This document shows, piece by piece, positions 10,601 through 16,512 of a DNA stretch of 64,000 nucleotides. A program made the position numbers and the translations under genes. The notes beneath the pieces are model-generated. The model did not search any database, was not told the DNA's origin, and was given only the letters and a program-made list of their open reading frames with translations. Source of the DNA: an uncultured Spirochaetales bacterium (GTDB lineage Bacteria; Spirochaetota; Spirochaetia; Sphaerochaetales; Sphaerochaetaceae); contig CASEAG010000028.1 in NCBI GenBank assembly GCA_949285785.1, forward strand, positions 353,161 to 417,160. Reading direction: 5' to 3'. Position 1 is the first letter of the stretch; each line of letters begins with the position of its first letter.

Positions 10601-10754
10601 GTGGAGCGAGGCGGGCTTCGGCGTCGAGAACGGCAACGGAACGTACTCGTTCGACAGGTTCATCCCCGACATCACCTTGAAAAAGGGGGACAGGACCCTC
10701 TGTCCCGTGACGGTGGACCTGCACACCAACGCATTCACCTATTTCGACAACTGA
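4692..10754 (+). CDS. Giant tail hub / host-recognition fibre protein
   Basis: 2020 residues from the ATG at 4692, overlapping the tape measure stop. Residues 1-490 resemble the baseplate hub or tail-associated domain of siphophages (SVDRHSIALVGSS and VHDREAASRHANLV segments). Residues ~495-960 contain five Ig-like repeats of about 91-92 residues, each with a (W/Y)(Y/T)AD motif. Residues ~980-1078 hold four short LTLDGVPLLLDG-type repeats. A short collagen-like stretch (GPQGEQGPQGEKGDRGD) lies at ~1120-1144. The remaining ~880 residues are a beta-rich distal region without a domain I recognise, presumably the receptor-binding part. The modular build suggests that receptor-binding units were added by recombination. 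No ORF for a separate distal tail protein is seen, so this protein may combine hub and fibre functions. Confidence 0.75.
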   Translation: MTITRPSLKLEFADGGDTVICGTYDILANSITVYRRLLSDLKSASDMVTLSLDRWSAAVQRLVSTDEPVMAVLSSNGRTIFTGYVSTDFSWAVTDTGRQTLDITIEDVGTRLLSAEFIETGRHLFDCDVMAAVDGIVERCGIRMSYNQPQSKGIRVTHTVEAGEVCRDILTNMLYEAGMCFSFDEDGRLRVHDLGWDEKDAVTVDRHSIALVGSSAIALSKRIRQYRGARVTYTGLGRASDYLVYRNTTGQDTGHPYCNLEMDGRTVFDGTRIYSSSEWEDLQDDDYTGPALIEAVNASSEQETVASGKIISISDPVLTLTSLSYIYRSIRAEGGPYFSLVVENRSSMSASVTRLDVTADIIYEKETNILLSSTEGYVGGDMLEETLTWVHDREAASRHANLVAQYHRHAGCVYTFYTFADVTAGSVVRLVDDVHSGLSTLVLVVATTETDQSDVISCEAVGLGPFDLSAPLHFQTVGYAGRAPLPVDDPEEEKPQPTLEVSADRGSVTWYADDIPVDPDEEILVSFTKTDTAEPVIVSYADSRHVYNTGTGTHPVRSSEFEGRDTLVVTVTCGVLQRSVTLVKVHLVGSLRLTLSAPSFAWYADDVPHDPDDEIEIVCAQEGYGQDATLNIQGLGIVAEGTASFTVKSGDMGRLDSMLVQYGIAGVRMESAIIAKAKDIGVLELMTSATSFSYTADNWPVDETERILVTVHSSGYSRKPALKLAGLPVALSEEGTHEIAALDLLDHATLQLEAICHDQVRQTVITKVRQSASISLFLSRSAVKYYADGVECPDQDVEARVMHSGLHYGVHLVAGGRFIEPDADGTYHLPSGLLDDSNEVAVKAEGARLVSVADTAVLRKETLVPTLAVFTDAGSFSLDSDGTLSPEAIIVLVQWSGVSGAVRPTLSVNGRGYDLDRDGRFTMPSSFAAGRTGVRIVATLPDFAVTRETYIPVVRSGRDGESVLVEYRWCPSRTTWEDAEGLVGLTMDGVPLTLDGAPIVMDMVRGLRTLTLDGVPLLLDGEPVVVSAQDAADRRLVLAGVPIVLAGQDVTLAPLPGAHLTLSDSIVTLDGTPLSIGAPADGDGGWSTTHSLEAPEGRPYLWMRTSTDGGATWTYSCITGAQGPQGEQGPQGEKGDRGDAGDAGVYLGAHDKAPTSRPDGSSLSMGDYYLDTADTSNPLPFILQENGVWTLVEATDADWSVIASVTQADVASLGTALLVTNSYYGYFSLLAAMNASFDTVHTKTMVVRDGGRIVSRSHLDSGGVEGFEISDEGIYASTGSWNAGINSGTLRCIPNSRLADGRDAFDFRTDVTLGEYWERFKALKVNTNIFLHTPEDFREYYRCIRNGRFDAPMREMKKDLYGVRPFPAGFGAGTAVQDVDSGIPIVMALLNRRYLAVYTQTLEGTAVSMFINLYDMERLPVQDDMGAPVYDFTIDVTGYGATLWSMLVDDVEGKAYCIFVGRSDDDVLPVYSFPIREEYDAAPVLTKEAFTDNLSDVVGEAPITFILQSYDRMYIDGGMKTYLSTLLHSGREDSIPQRIILFDAKAKRIDVRASFECHYDLVKSTAPSVFFYGVQEVAGVMYGLATIPQTGLCIVRIDGDDDLEILRILFDDDEDTWATYPWTLPDRTAGRVPEVPAYCSADMSVHGDRLLICVSRKVKDLAKLIRPWEAASYPFMLYRDDPCIATDSLVGWYDVTTGTFTELELPKVRLMPTIHNDDATTKSFYYVSSSNIDGMRPQELSLIPKTLRYNRISGKYDLLGVMMDVALGGVGIMLASETGMAGIPYPSFKLNGFYCRFSADMEFECGTTQRKAGSTDVMTGLMIAEGGAAGGDISFLSRSRDLAGDMYLPQKMPLYYARCDLVISVDGSSETMGIPSVMVWGYRRSQKENRHRLLMRITGMMDERPSDEEVASMLETYERYYAEEPAIGHVIGLRTRYDADDDSYGIEFITDSRMSRYDISYQTYEASLSTWSEAGFGVENGNGTYSFDRFIPDITLKKGDRTLCPVTVDLHTNAFTYFDN
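6186..7560 (+). repeat. Five tandem Ig-like repeats inside the hub/fibre gene
   Basis: The conserved aromatic-(Y/T)-A-D motif recurs at nucleotides 6219, 6495, 6771 and 7044, with a degenerate fifth copy near 7323. The unit is therefore 273-276 bases (91-92 residues). Copies share a P-x-D-x-(D/E)-E-I-x-V segment after the motif. The DNA has diverged but the protein pattern is clear, so the array is old and held by selection. Confidence 0.75.
7644..7925 (+). repeat. Four short LDG repeats inside the hub/fibre gene
   Basis: Units beginning near 7644, 7722, 7797 and 7869 read LTMDGVPLTLDGAPIVMD, LTLDGVPLLLDGEPVVVS, LVLAGVPIVLAGQDVTL and LTLSDSIVTLDGTPLSIG. The spacing is about 25 residues. They look like short beta hairpins forming a stalk ahead of the collagen-like segment. 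Confidence 0.7.
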
Positions 10755-10769
10755 CACAAGGAGGAACGA

Positions 10770-13001
10770 ATGGCGACTTCAATCGACATCAGGCAGATAA
10801 TCGACCTGCCGGAGGACGGGGAGCTGGAGCTCTACTCCGTCGCGGTCACGAGGACTGCGGCAGACGGAACGGTCACGGGGGCGCGCATACCGCTTGCACA
10901 GATCGTGGGCGCATCGGGAGGCACGACACCGGAACCCGGGCCCGGGCCGGAGCAGAAACCGGACCCGATGCTGAAGCTGAGTGCCGATGGAACGGGATTC
11001 CGGATCGGACCCGACGGGCTTCCCCTGCCGGGGCAGACCATCACGGTCTCGCTCGAGAGGAGGGACATCTCCGGCAAGGTGGTCTGGACAATCAACCGCG
11101 ACATCTCCATCCCGGAGGATGCGACGGAGGTCGTCATCAGCGGCGACAGGGCCATCTCCATCGAGCTCGAGAACGTGGCCCCGCCCATGGACCTCCGCGC
11201 CACCGAGACGAGCTACCATGGATGGAACTACATCGTGACGGCGACCGGCGAGTCGCTCTTCGTGTCATCTCCCGAGGAGGCGGAGCTGATGGAGACCATC
11301 CCGGAGGAGAACGCCATGACGAAGGTGACGGTCGACGGCGAGGATCATCCAGGCATGGAGTTCGACGACGACAACCCGCCGGGACTATTCTACTACAACG
11401 AATCCGCCGGAGCGCAGCACCTCGTGAGATCGGCTTCCGACACGAGGGTCTATGTCAGGGTCGACGTGCACGGGATGTTCAACATGGAACACAACGACCA
11501 TGCCGTGATGACGTACTTCATGTGCATGTCCTCGGGCGGGACGGATGAGGAGGGGAACCAGGAGATAAGCCTGCAGCACATCATCCTCGGGAAGCTGACG
11601 AAGGTGCGCGAAGGCGTGTATTCTGCCATCCTGGCATTCTCTGCCGGCGAACTTGACCAGGACGGCGCATATCCCTTCAACTACCTCATCGCCCCGGGGT
11701 ACATCCTGCCGGTCAACGACCCAACGAAGGCCGGTGGGCGCGGAGGCTTCACGATCGACGGCCTCACGTTCATCTCCGTCACGAACAACCTGGAGGGGTT
11801 CACCATGCTCGGTCTCGACGACGAGGAGAGGATCAAGGCTTTCCTCGATGCACAGGACCATCACGACGGGGTGTTCACGGCCGTCGGCGCACTCCCGGCC
11901 CCTGTCATCGGGACCGATGCGATCACGATCTCGGTGGAGGCCGACGGCCTCGAGGACTCCATCGAACTGCCGGTAAGCGTCGTCGAACCCGCCAGGGACC
12001 TCGTGCTGGAGGCGCATCCGGCATCCCTGCTCAAGGACACCGACGGCAGACCCCTCATCGGACAGGCCGCAGTCGTCAGGGCTTTCCCGCAGGGCCTGGA
12101 TGGAAGGATCGCCTGGAGCGACAACATCGGCCTGGACATATCCGAGGATGCGCGCAAGGTCGTCATCAGCACATCGCTCCTGCGCAGCATCGGAACCGTC
12201 GAGAACATCATCAACAGCCCATACTACACGTCGGTGGGCACCAAGCCCGGCTCCTCGTGGTGGATGAACACCGGCAGTAGCGGCAATTTCCTGATGAGGC
12301 ATGTGTCCAGTGACGGGGAGGACACGCTGCGTGAGATCTTCCAGAGCGGCGGAATCAGGCTCCAGGACGAGGTGCCGCTGCTTCCCACCGGTCTGGAGTG
12401 CGAGGTGTCCACCAGCTTCAACCTCCTGTCAGGCCTCGACGGCTCGCCCATGGCGACGTCGGATGCGACGGGCATGCTGTACATCAGGGTACGATTCTAC
12501 AGCCTCGAGAACGCATCCACATCCGGCATGTACTGTCTGCTCAATGTCAAGGTGGTGGCCGAGGGCCAGGACCACGGCGAGGTGACGGCCACCCCCATCC
12601 TCACGAGGATGCACAGGATTGACGACAGCGAGTGCTCGTGCATCGTCACGCTCGCCCCCGGCACGTTCCAGACGAATTCTGGGACTCCGCCGATCCAGCT
12701 CCGGGACTGCATGATACTCCCGACGAACGACCCGGGCAGGGAAGGGAGGATGGCGAAGTACAACATCGGCCAGGTCCATGTCATACCGCTGATGCCCTAT
12801 GCCGGGGAGTTTGCGGAGATAGGGGTCTCGAGCGAATACGAGATCGAGGCGTTCCTCGATTCGTCGGAGATGTCGTCAGGCAGCTTCACTCCAAAAGGAT
12901 TCGTGCGCAACCCGGCCATCGACGGCACGAACATATCCATCAGCGCAAGCGTGGACGGCATCACGAAGTCGGTCATGATCCCCTTCGTGACCGAAGACTG
13001 A
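10770..13001 (+). CDS. Duplicated-domain phage tail / fibre-associated protein
   Basis: 743 residues; ATG at 10770 after AAGGAGG. The first ~40 residues (ATSIDIRQIIDLPEDGELELY) look like an attachment peptide. A Pro-rich hinge (PEPGPGPEQKPDP) follows at ~55-65. The rest is an internal duplication: residues 68-405 and 411-743 each begin with an Ig-like segment (LSADGTGFRIGPDGLPLPG versus LEAHPASLLKDTDGRPLIG) and each contain a 'ISxDAxxVVIS' strand. Each ends in a larger beta-rich domain with a 'I(L)P(V/T)NDP' segment and an 'IKAFLDAQDHHDGVF' / 'IEAFLDSSEMSSGSF' motif. Its place directly after the hub gene suggests a side fibre or adhesin. A strong terminator follows, so it ends the tail operon. 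I do not recognise a named family. Confidence 0.6.
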   Translation: MATSIDIRQIIDLPEDGELELYSVAVTRTAADGTVTGARIPLAQIVGASGGTTPEPGPGPEQKPDPMLKLSADGTGFRIGPDGLPLPGQTITVSLERRDISGKVVWTINRDISIPEDATEVVISGDRAISIELENVAPPMDLRATETSYHGWNYIVTATGESLFVSSPEEAELMETIPEENAMTKVTVDGEDHPGMEFDDDNPPGLFYYNESAGAQHLVRSASDTRVYVRVDVHGMFNMEHNDHAVMTYFMCMSSGGTDEEGNQEISLQHIILGKLTKVREGVYSAILAFSAGELDQDGAYPFNYLIAPGYILPVNDPTKAGGRGGFTIDGLTFISVTNNLEGFTMLGLDDEERIKAFLDAQDHHDGVFTAVGALPAPVIGTDAITISVEADGLEDSIELPVSVVEPARDLVLEAHPASLLKDTDGRPLIGQAAVVRAFPQGLDGRIAWSDNIGLDISEDARKVVISTSLLRSIGTVENIINSPYYTSVGTKPGSSWWMNTGSSGNFLMRHVSSDGEDTLREIFQSGGIRLQDEVPLLPTGLECEVSTSFNLLSGLDGSPMATSDATGMLYIRVRFYSLENASTSGMYCLLNVKVVAEGQDHGEVTATPILTRMHRIDDSECSCIVTLAPGTFQTNSGTPPIQLRDCMILPTNDPGREGRMAKYNIGQVHVIPLMPYAGEFAEIGVSSEYEIEAFLDSSEMSSGSFTPKGFVRNPAIDGTNISISASVDGITKSVMIPFVTED

Positions 13002-13021
13002 CATCATCGACGGCAGGGGTG

Positions 13022-13066
13022 AAGGGGCGGAAGACCACCATACAGGTGCGGTTCCGCCCCTTTTTC
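13022..13066 (+). terminator. Rho-independent terminator of the tail operon
   Basis: GGGGCGGAA at 13024-13032 pairs with TTCCGCCCC at 13052-13060 and is followed by TTTTT. It lies 20 bases after the stop of the last tail gene. Confidence 0.9.
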
Positions 13067-13132
13067 CATATCCGCATCTTGCGGTTGTAAGGTGACCAGG
13101 CATGTTCTAGACTGGATGTGGAGGGAAATGGA

Positions 13133-13669
13133 ATGAGACGTATTGCAATGCTTTCCGCAATGCTGCTGGTTGCTGCCTCGCTCTTCGCAGTGTCCAGCGC
13201 CGACATCCAGGCCGCCGCTGCACAGCTGAACGTGCCATATGACGAGCTGGAGGCGCTCGTGCTGAAGTACAACGCGACAAGCCGGCCGTCCGACAAGGTG
13301 GATGCGGTTCCGCTGGACAGGATCTACGACGACTTCATCAGCAACGGCATCAGCGCAGACATGAAATACAACGGACAGACGGTCCGCGTGAGTTTCACTG
13401 TCGCCTCGATGCAGGCAAACAGCATGTACGGTCCTGAATATTCCTGGTACGGCAGCACCTACAGATACCGTTACGAGATTACCGGTCCGAACGCCATCAG
13501 CCCCGACTTCAGCTCGATCCTCTACTTCAGCGCATATCCCGATGACTCGGAGGCTGGAAATCTCATGAACATATCGAGCGGGCAGACGATCACGGTCGAG
13601 GGCAGGTGCGAGGTCGAAACGCTCGGATCCCAGATCTACATAAACCTTCTTGGTGCAAGAATCATCTGA
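13133..13669 (+). CDS. Secreted OB-fold (tRNA_anti-like) protein
   Basis: 178 residues; ATG at 13133 with GGAGGG seven bases upstream, preferred to a GTG at 13118. An N-terminal signal peptide (MLLVAASLFAVSSA) lacks a lipobox Cys, so secretion to the periplasm or outside by signal peptidase I is expected. Residues ~75-178 match the tRNA_anti-like OB-fold pattern seen in many secreted bacterial proteins: MKYNGQTVRVSFTVASM ... SSGQTITVEGRCEVETLG ... INLLGARII. The binding partner of this family is unknown. Here it begins a forward-strand set followed by a nuclease and its small companion, which makes nucleic acid binding a reasonable guess but no more. Confidence 0.6.
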   Translation: MRRIAMLSAMLLVAASLFAVSSADIQAAAAQLNVPYDELEALVLKYNATSRPSDKVDAVPLDRIYDDFISNGISADMKYNGQTVRVSFTVASMQANSMYGPEYSWYGSTYRYRYEITGPNAISPDFSSILYFSAYPDDSEAGNLMNISSGQTITVEGRCEVETLGSQIYINLLGARII

Positions 13670-13681
13670 AGTGGAAACGAC

Positions 13682-14083
13682 ATGAAAACGCTCATGATAT
13701 GCACGGATGATGACAACGGAATGTCGCTTTTCAACAGGAGACTGTCGACCGACGCCATCCTCTACCAGAGGCTCGCCGAACTGGCTGCAGGAAGGACGAT
13801 CCACATGTCCCCATACTCCGCGCCGCTGTTCAAGTCAGTGAAGGCACAGGTGGATGCGCGCGACGACTTCATGAACGCCACGGACGGGTTCTTCTTCGTC
13901 GAGCGCGGGGATGTGGACCAGACGGCCTTCGACCGGGTGCTGCTCGTCAGATGGAACAGGCGCTATCCGAGCGACCGGAGGTTCTCGGTGGATCCACGCC
14001 TCTTCAGGAAGATGGAGAGCACGGACCTCGCCGGCGCCGCACACGACAGGATCACCTTGGAGACATATGGGAGGAGATCATGA
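13682..14083 (+). CDS. Small nuclease-companion protein (uncharacterised family)
   Basis: 133 residues with no signal peptide, so it is cytoplasmic. The pattern CTDDDNGMSLFNRRLSTDAIL ... MSPYSAPLF ... VLLVRWNRRYPSDRRF ... AGAAHDRITLETYGR is one I associate with a small conserved protein of Firmicutes genomes, often labelled vaguely (sometimes 'ribonuclease Z') and commonly found beside secreted DNA/RNA nucleases. It has no metallo-beta-lactamase motif, so that label is not supported. Its TGA overlaps the ATG of the nuclease gene (ATGA at 14080-14083), so the two proteins are made together. A cytoplasmic inhibitor protecting the cell from the nuclease before export is the simplest idea, by analogy with NucA/NuiA. 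That role is inference. Confidence 0.55.
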   Translation: MKTLMICTDDDNGMSLFNRRLSTDAILYQRLAELAAGRTIHMSPYSAPLFKSVKAQVDARDDFMNATDGFFFVERGDVDQTAFDRVLLVRWNRRYPSDRRFSVDPRLFRKMESTDLAGAAHDRITLETYGRRS

Positions 14084-15021
14084 AGGAATCAGGAACACGT
14101 ATTCTGATGGCGGTTGCACTTCTCTGCGCCGCACTCGTCATCCTGCCGCTTTCGTCCTGTGGCATGCTGACCCCGACACCCGATGACGGGAGCGGGACGA
14201 CGACACCAGGACACGATCCGGGCCAAGGCGGAGATGTACAAGAGCCAGCCCAGGAACTATGGGAGGTTCGCAACGGCAACGTGCCCTACTTCACCGCCGA
14301 AGACTATGAACATGAGGTCGGATGGGAGCACTACTCGCCTCTCGACAGCCTCGGTCGCGAAGGCTATGCGATGGCGATGACTGCATACTCCAACATGAAC
14401 TTCGACGAGAGGGGCGACATAAGTTCGTTCTATCCGTCAGGATGGGAGCAGGCGAACTACGACGTCGTGGATGGCGGCTGGCTGTACAATCGGTGCCATC
14501 TCTTCGGAAGGCAGCTGGGCGGCGACGATATCCGCAACAACCTCATGACCGGTACGCAGGACTTCAACGTGAACGGCATGCTCACCTTCGAGAACATGGT
14601 CGCAGACCACATGAAGGACAACCGGACTCACAGGGTGCTCTACCGCGCGACACCTGACTTCGGAGAGGGCAATCTGCTTGCATATGGCATCCTCATCGAA
14701 TCGGACTGTCTCGACTGCGAGGGCGAGCAGGACAACGTCTGCTTCTGCGTCTACATCCGCAACCAGCAGGCCGGCGTGACCCTGGACTACTCAGACGGGG
14801 AGAGCTTCGTCACGGGTGGACTTCCGGACACCGGCGGGCTCGACACAGACGTCCCCCTTGCCGAGGCGACCTACATCGTGAACACTAAATCGAAGAAGTT
14901 CCACACGAAGGACTGTGGACATGCCCCGGATCCGGATTCGCCTGACTACGGAACGGTCAGCGTCAGCCGTGCCGAACTGGAAGCCGAGGGCTATGACGGC
15001 TGCGGTTTCTGCATAGACTGA
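14080..15021 (+). CDS. DNA-entry-type nuclease lipoprotein with Cys-rich C-terminal domain
   Basis: 313 residues; ATG at 14080 with GGAGGAG upstream. The signal peptide ends in lipobox PLSSC (Cys near residue 27), then a Gly/Pro/Asp linker. Residues ~65-225 form a beta-beta-alpha metal nuclease of the EndA / DNA-RNA non-specific type: the NRCHLFGRQLGGDD motif supplies the catalytic His (usual form RGHL), and LMTGTQDFNVNGMLTFEN supplies the metal-binding Asn and Glu. The C-terminal ~50 residues (YIVNTKSKKFHTKDCGH ... SRAELEAEGYDGCGFC) are the Cys-rich domain often found at the end of Firmicutes competence-type nucleases. As a surface lipoprotein it could degrade extracellular DNA for nutrition, biofilm control or uptake. 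It is coupled to the upstream small companion gene. A relic of a second copy lies at 16363-16442. Confidence 0.85.
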   Translation: MKESGTRILMAVALLCAALVILPLSSCGMLTPTPDDGSGTTTPGHDPGQGGDVQEPAQELWEVRNGNVPYFTAEDYEHEVGWEHYSPLDSLGREGYAMAMTAYSNMNFDERGDISSFYPSGWEQANYDVVDGGWLYNRCHLFGRQLGGDDIRNNLMTGTQDFNVNGMLTFENMVADHMKDNRTHRVLYRATPDFGEGNLLAYGILIESDCLDCEGEQDNVCFCVYIRNQQAGVTLDYSDGESFVTGGLPDTGGLDTDVPLAEATYIVNTKSKKFHTKDCGHAPDPDSPDYGTVSVSRAELEAEGYDGCGFCID

Positions 15022-15156
15022 CAGGAATGTCCGCCAGATGACGAAACGGAGCGGATTCCAACGACTTGTGGTCTTCGCCCCGTTTCCGCTTTCCCTGTGG
15101 ATTCCGACGAGCCGGGACGACAGGTTGCAAGCCCCGTCCTCCCGCACCGGGTTGAC

Positions 15157-15591
15157 CTACCTGCTGAAGAGGTAGTATGGCGCCAGTCCTGTCGTCGGCC
15201 CCTGGACCAGCTGCCAGCCCTCGCTGGCGATGAAGTTCAGCACGGTGCCGAGCGTGTAGTAGTACCCCTCCGAGTTGGTGGCACCATATCGTCCATAGCC
15301 GTAGATGAAGTTCTCGTCCAGCCAGTCGCCGTCAAGGGCGATTATCATCATGCCTCCGTCCTCGACCGCATTGCGGATCTGGGTGCTGTCCGAAAGCTCC
15401 TCGTCCTCCACGTCGTCCGATATGCTGACGACAAGCGTTCCATGCACCGGGTCGGCCTCCTCGACCACGCCATAGCGGTCGTTCACCTCGAACACCACCA
15501 GCACGCACAGCAGTGCGGCAATCAGGAACAGCATGAACTTCACGAATCCGCCGAGGTCGACGCTCATCTCCTCTTTCTCGTCTTCTGCCAT
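15157..15591 (-). CDS. Single-pass membrane protein, unknown
   Basis: About 144 residues on the reverse strand. Two consecutive ATGs at 15594 and 15591 follow GGAGGT; the second gives the better spacing. One transmembrane helix (FMLFLIAALLCVLVVFEV) follows an acidic N-terminus of about 17 residues. The rest is probably outside: an acidic segment (SISDDVEDEELSD), then a C-terminal piece LGTVLNFIASEGWQLVQG ... YYLFSR. That piece resembles the DUF4177-type 'LN.l..eGW.lv' pattern. I cannot assign a function. It lies convergent to the nuclease operon and divergent from the frame-disrupted lipoprotein at 15783. Confidence 0.6.
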   Translation of the reverse strand: MAEDEKEEMSVDLGGFVKFMLFLIAALLCVLVVFEVNDRYGVVEEADPVHGTLVVSISDDVEDEELSDSTQIRNAVEDGGMMIIALDGDWLDENFIYGYGRYGATNSEGYYYTLGTVLNFIASEGWQLVQGPTTGLAPYYLFSR

Positions 15592-15683
15592 CATCTACCT
15601 CCTCGTTCCTCTTTTCCTCAATTGTAGCATGTGATCAGTGGGGCATCTTCCTCGTGTCGTAACAGGACCAGTGGACAGGAAGG

Positions 15684-15705
15684 CATGATACAATCATGAT
15701 ACAAT
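15684..15705 (+). repeat. Perfect tandem 11-base repeat upstream of a lipoprotein gene
   Basis: CATGATACAAT occurs twice back to back. GATACAAT resembles a -10 box, so the duplication may create two overlapping promoters or a regulator site between the divergent genes at 15591 and 15783. Confidence 0.6.
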
Positions 15706-15782
15706 ATGATATGAGCGCCATCAGACTGATGCCGGATGGGCCGGAGCAGCTGGGTGGTGCCGTCAGCAGAAGGAGTACCCAC

Positions 15783-16321
15783 ATGAAAAGGAAATCCACA
15801 CTACAGCTGATCGTCATCCTCCTTGCGGTGATGATCGCCCTGTTCTCGTTCACAGCTTGTGATGACAATCCCAATGCCCCCCCGAAACGGGCGAAGAGCA
15901 GACCGGAAACCCAGATGACAATCCACCAGTGCTCTCGGACGAGGAGGCATTGACGGGCCAGTGGCTCGTTTACCGGCTCGATGATAAAACGCAGAAAATG
16001 GAATTCGGTAAATCCGTCATCGATATCCAGTACACGGAACCCGGATATTGGATAATGGCTTACATGAAGAATATTTCAGACTCGACTGCCAATTTAGGAG
16101 GCTTCAAGTTCCAGTCGAATCGCACGTTGCAGGCAGACGGCTGGTTTGTCGTATCAGTCTCAGAAGCAGAAGGTGGTTATGAAATCAGGTACAGGTTCCG
16201 GGATTCGGACAGGAACACGCTGGATGCGGAATATCATGAGGCAGGTGTGCAAGACGTGAACAAGCTGGAGCTCAGACGAGTCACCGACAGAGTAATTGAA
16301 ATCATCGAAGAGCCGAAATGA
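15783..16321 (+). pseudogene. Lipoprotein gene out of frame at a C7 tract (possible phase-variable ORF)
   Basis: An ATG at 15783 after AAGGAG (15770-15775) encodes a good lipoprotein signal (LLAVMIALFSFTAC, then DDNPN). In this frame translation runs off into a 56-residue product ending at 15953. The body, about 140 residues (QWLVYRLDDKTQKMEFGKS ... TDRVIEIIEEPK), is in the -1 frame and stays open back through the C7 tract at 15877-15883, where it reads PPETGEEQTGNPDD. One extra C, or a -1 ribosomal slip on C CCC CCG, would join the two into a ~179-residue lipoprotein. The body resembles small lipocalin-like 'ALTGQW' lipoproteins. A decayed gene or a sequencing error in the tract is the alternative. 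Confidence 0.7.
15877..15883 (+). repeat. C7 homopolymer at the frame break of the lipoprotein
   Basis: Seven C residues lie exactly where the signal-peptide frame and the body frame must be joined. Slipped-strand change to C8 (or C5) restores a single reading frame. Confidence 0.75.
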
Positions 16322-16362
16322 TCAACGCCAGATCGAATGAGCATCAGAGGGGATATGCTCTC

Positions 16363-16442
16363 CTGACTACGGAACGGTCAGCGTCAGTCGTACAATGCTG
16401 GAAGCTGAAGGATATGACAGCTGTGGATTCTGCATAGACTGA
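16363..16442 (+). pseudogene. Relic of the C-terminus of a second nuclease lipoprotein
   Basis: The segment translates as DYGTVSVSRTMLEAEGYDSC followed by GFCID and a stop. It is nearly identical to the last 25 residues of the nuclease at 14080-15021, and the first ~25 bases match it exactly. No upstream nuclease sequence accompanies it. The block 15022-16362 therefore looks like material inserted into, or left between, two copies of the nuclease gene end. Confidence 0.85.
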
Positions 16443-16461
16443 CAAGCCACCCATAGACACC

Positions 16462-16499
16462 AAGGCGGATCACTCACATGAAAGGGTGGTCCGCCTTTT
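16462..16499. terminator. Terminator between convergent genes
   Basis: AAGGCGGA at 16462-16469 pairs with TCCGCCTT at 16490-16497, with TTTT on the forward strand. It serves the forward transcript over the relic. It also sits just beyond the stop of the reverse-strand lipoprotein at 16513. Confidence 0.85.
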
Positions 16500-16512
16500 G
16501 TCTTGCGCATGT

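Noticed and set aside
13682-14083. Ribonuclease Z label for the nuclease companion
   Set aside because: It lacks the HxHxDH metal motif and is far too short for that fold.
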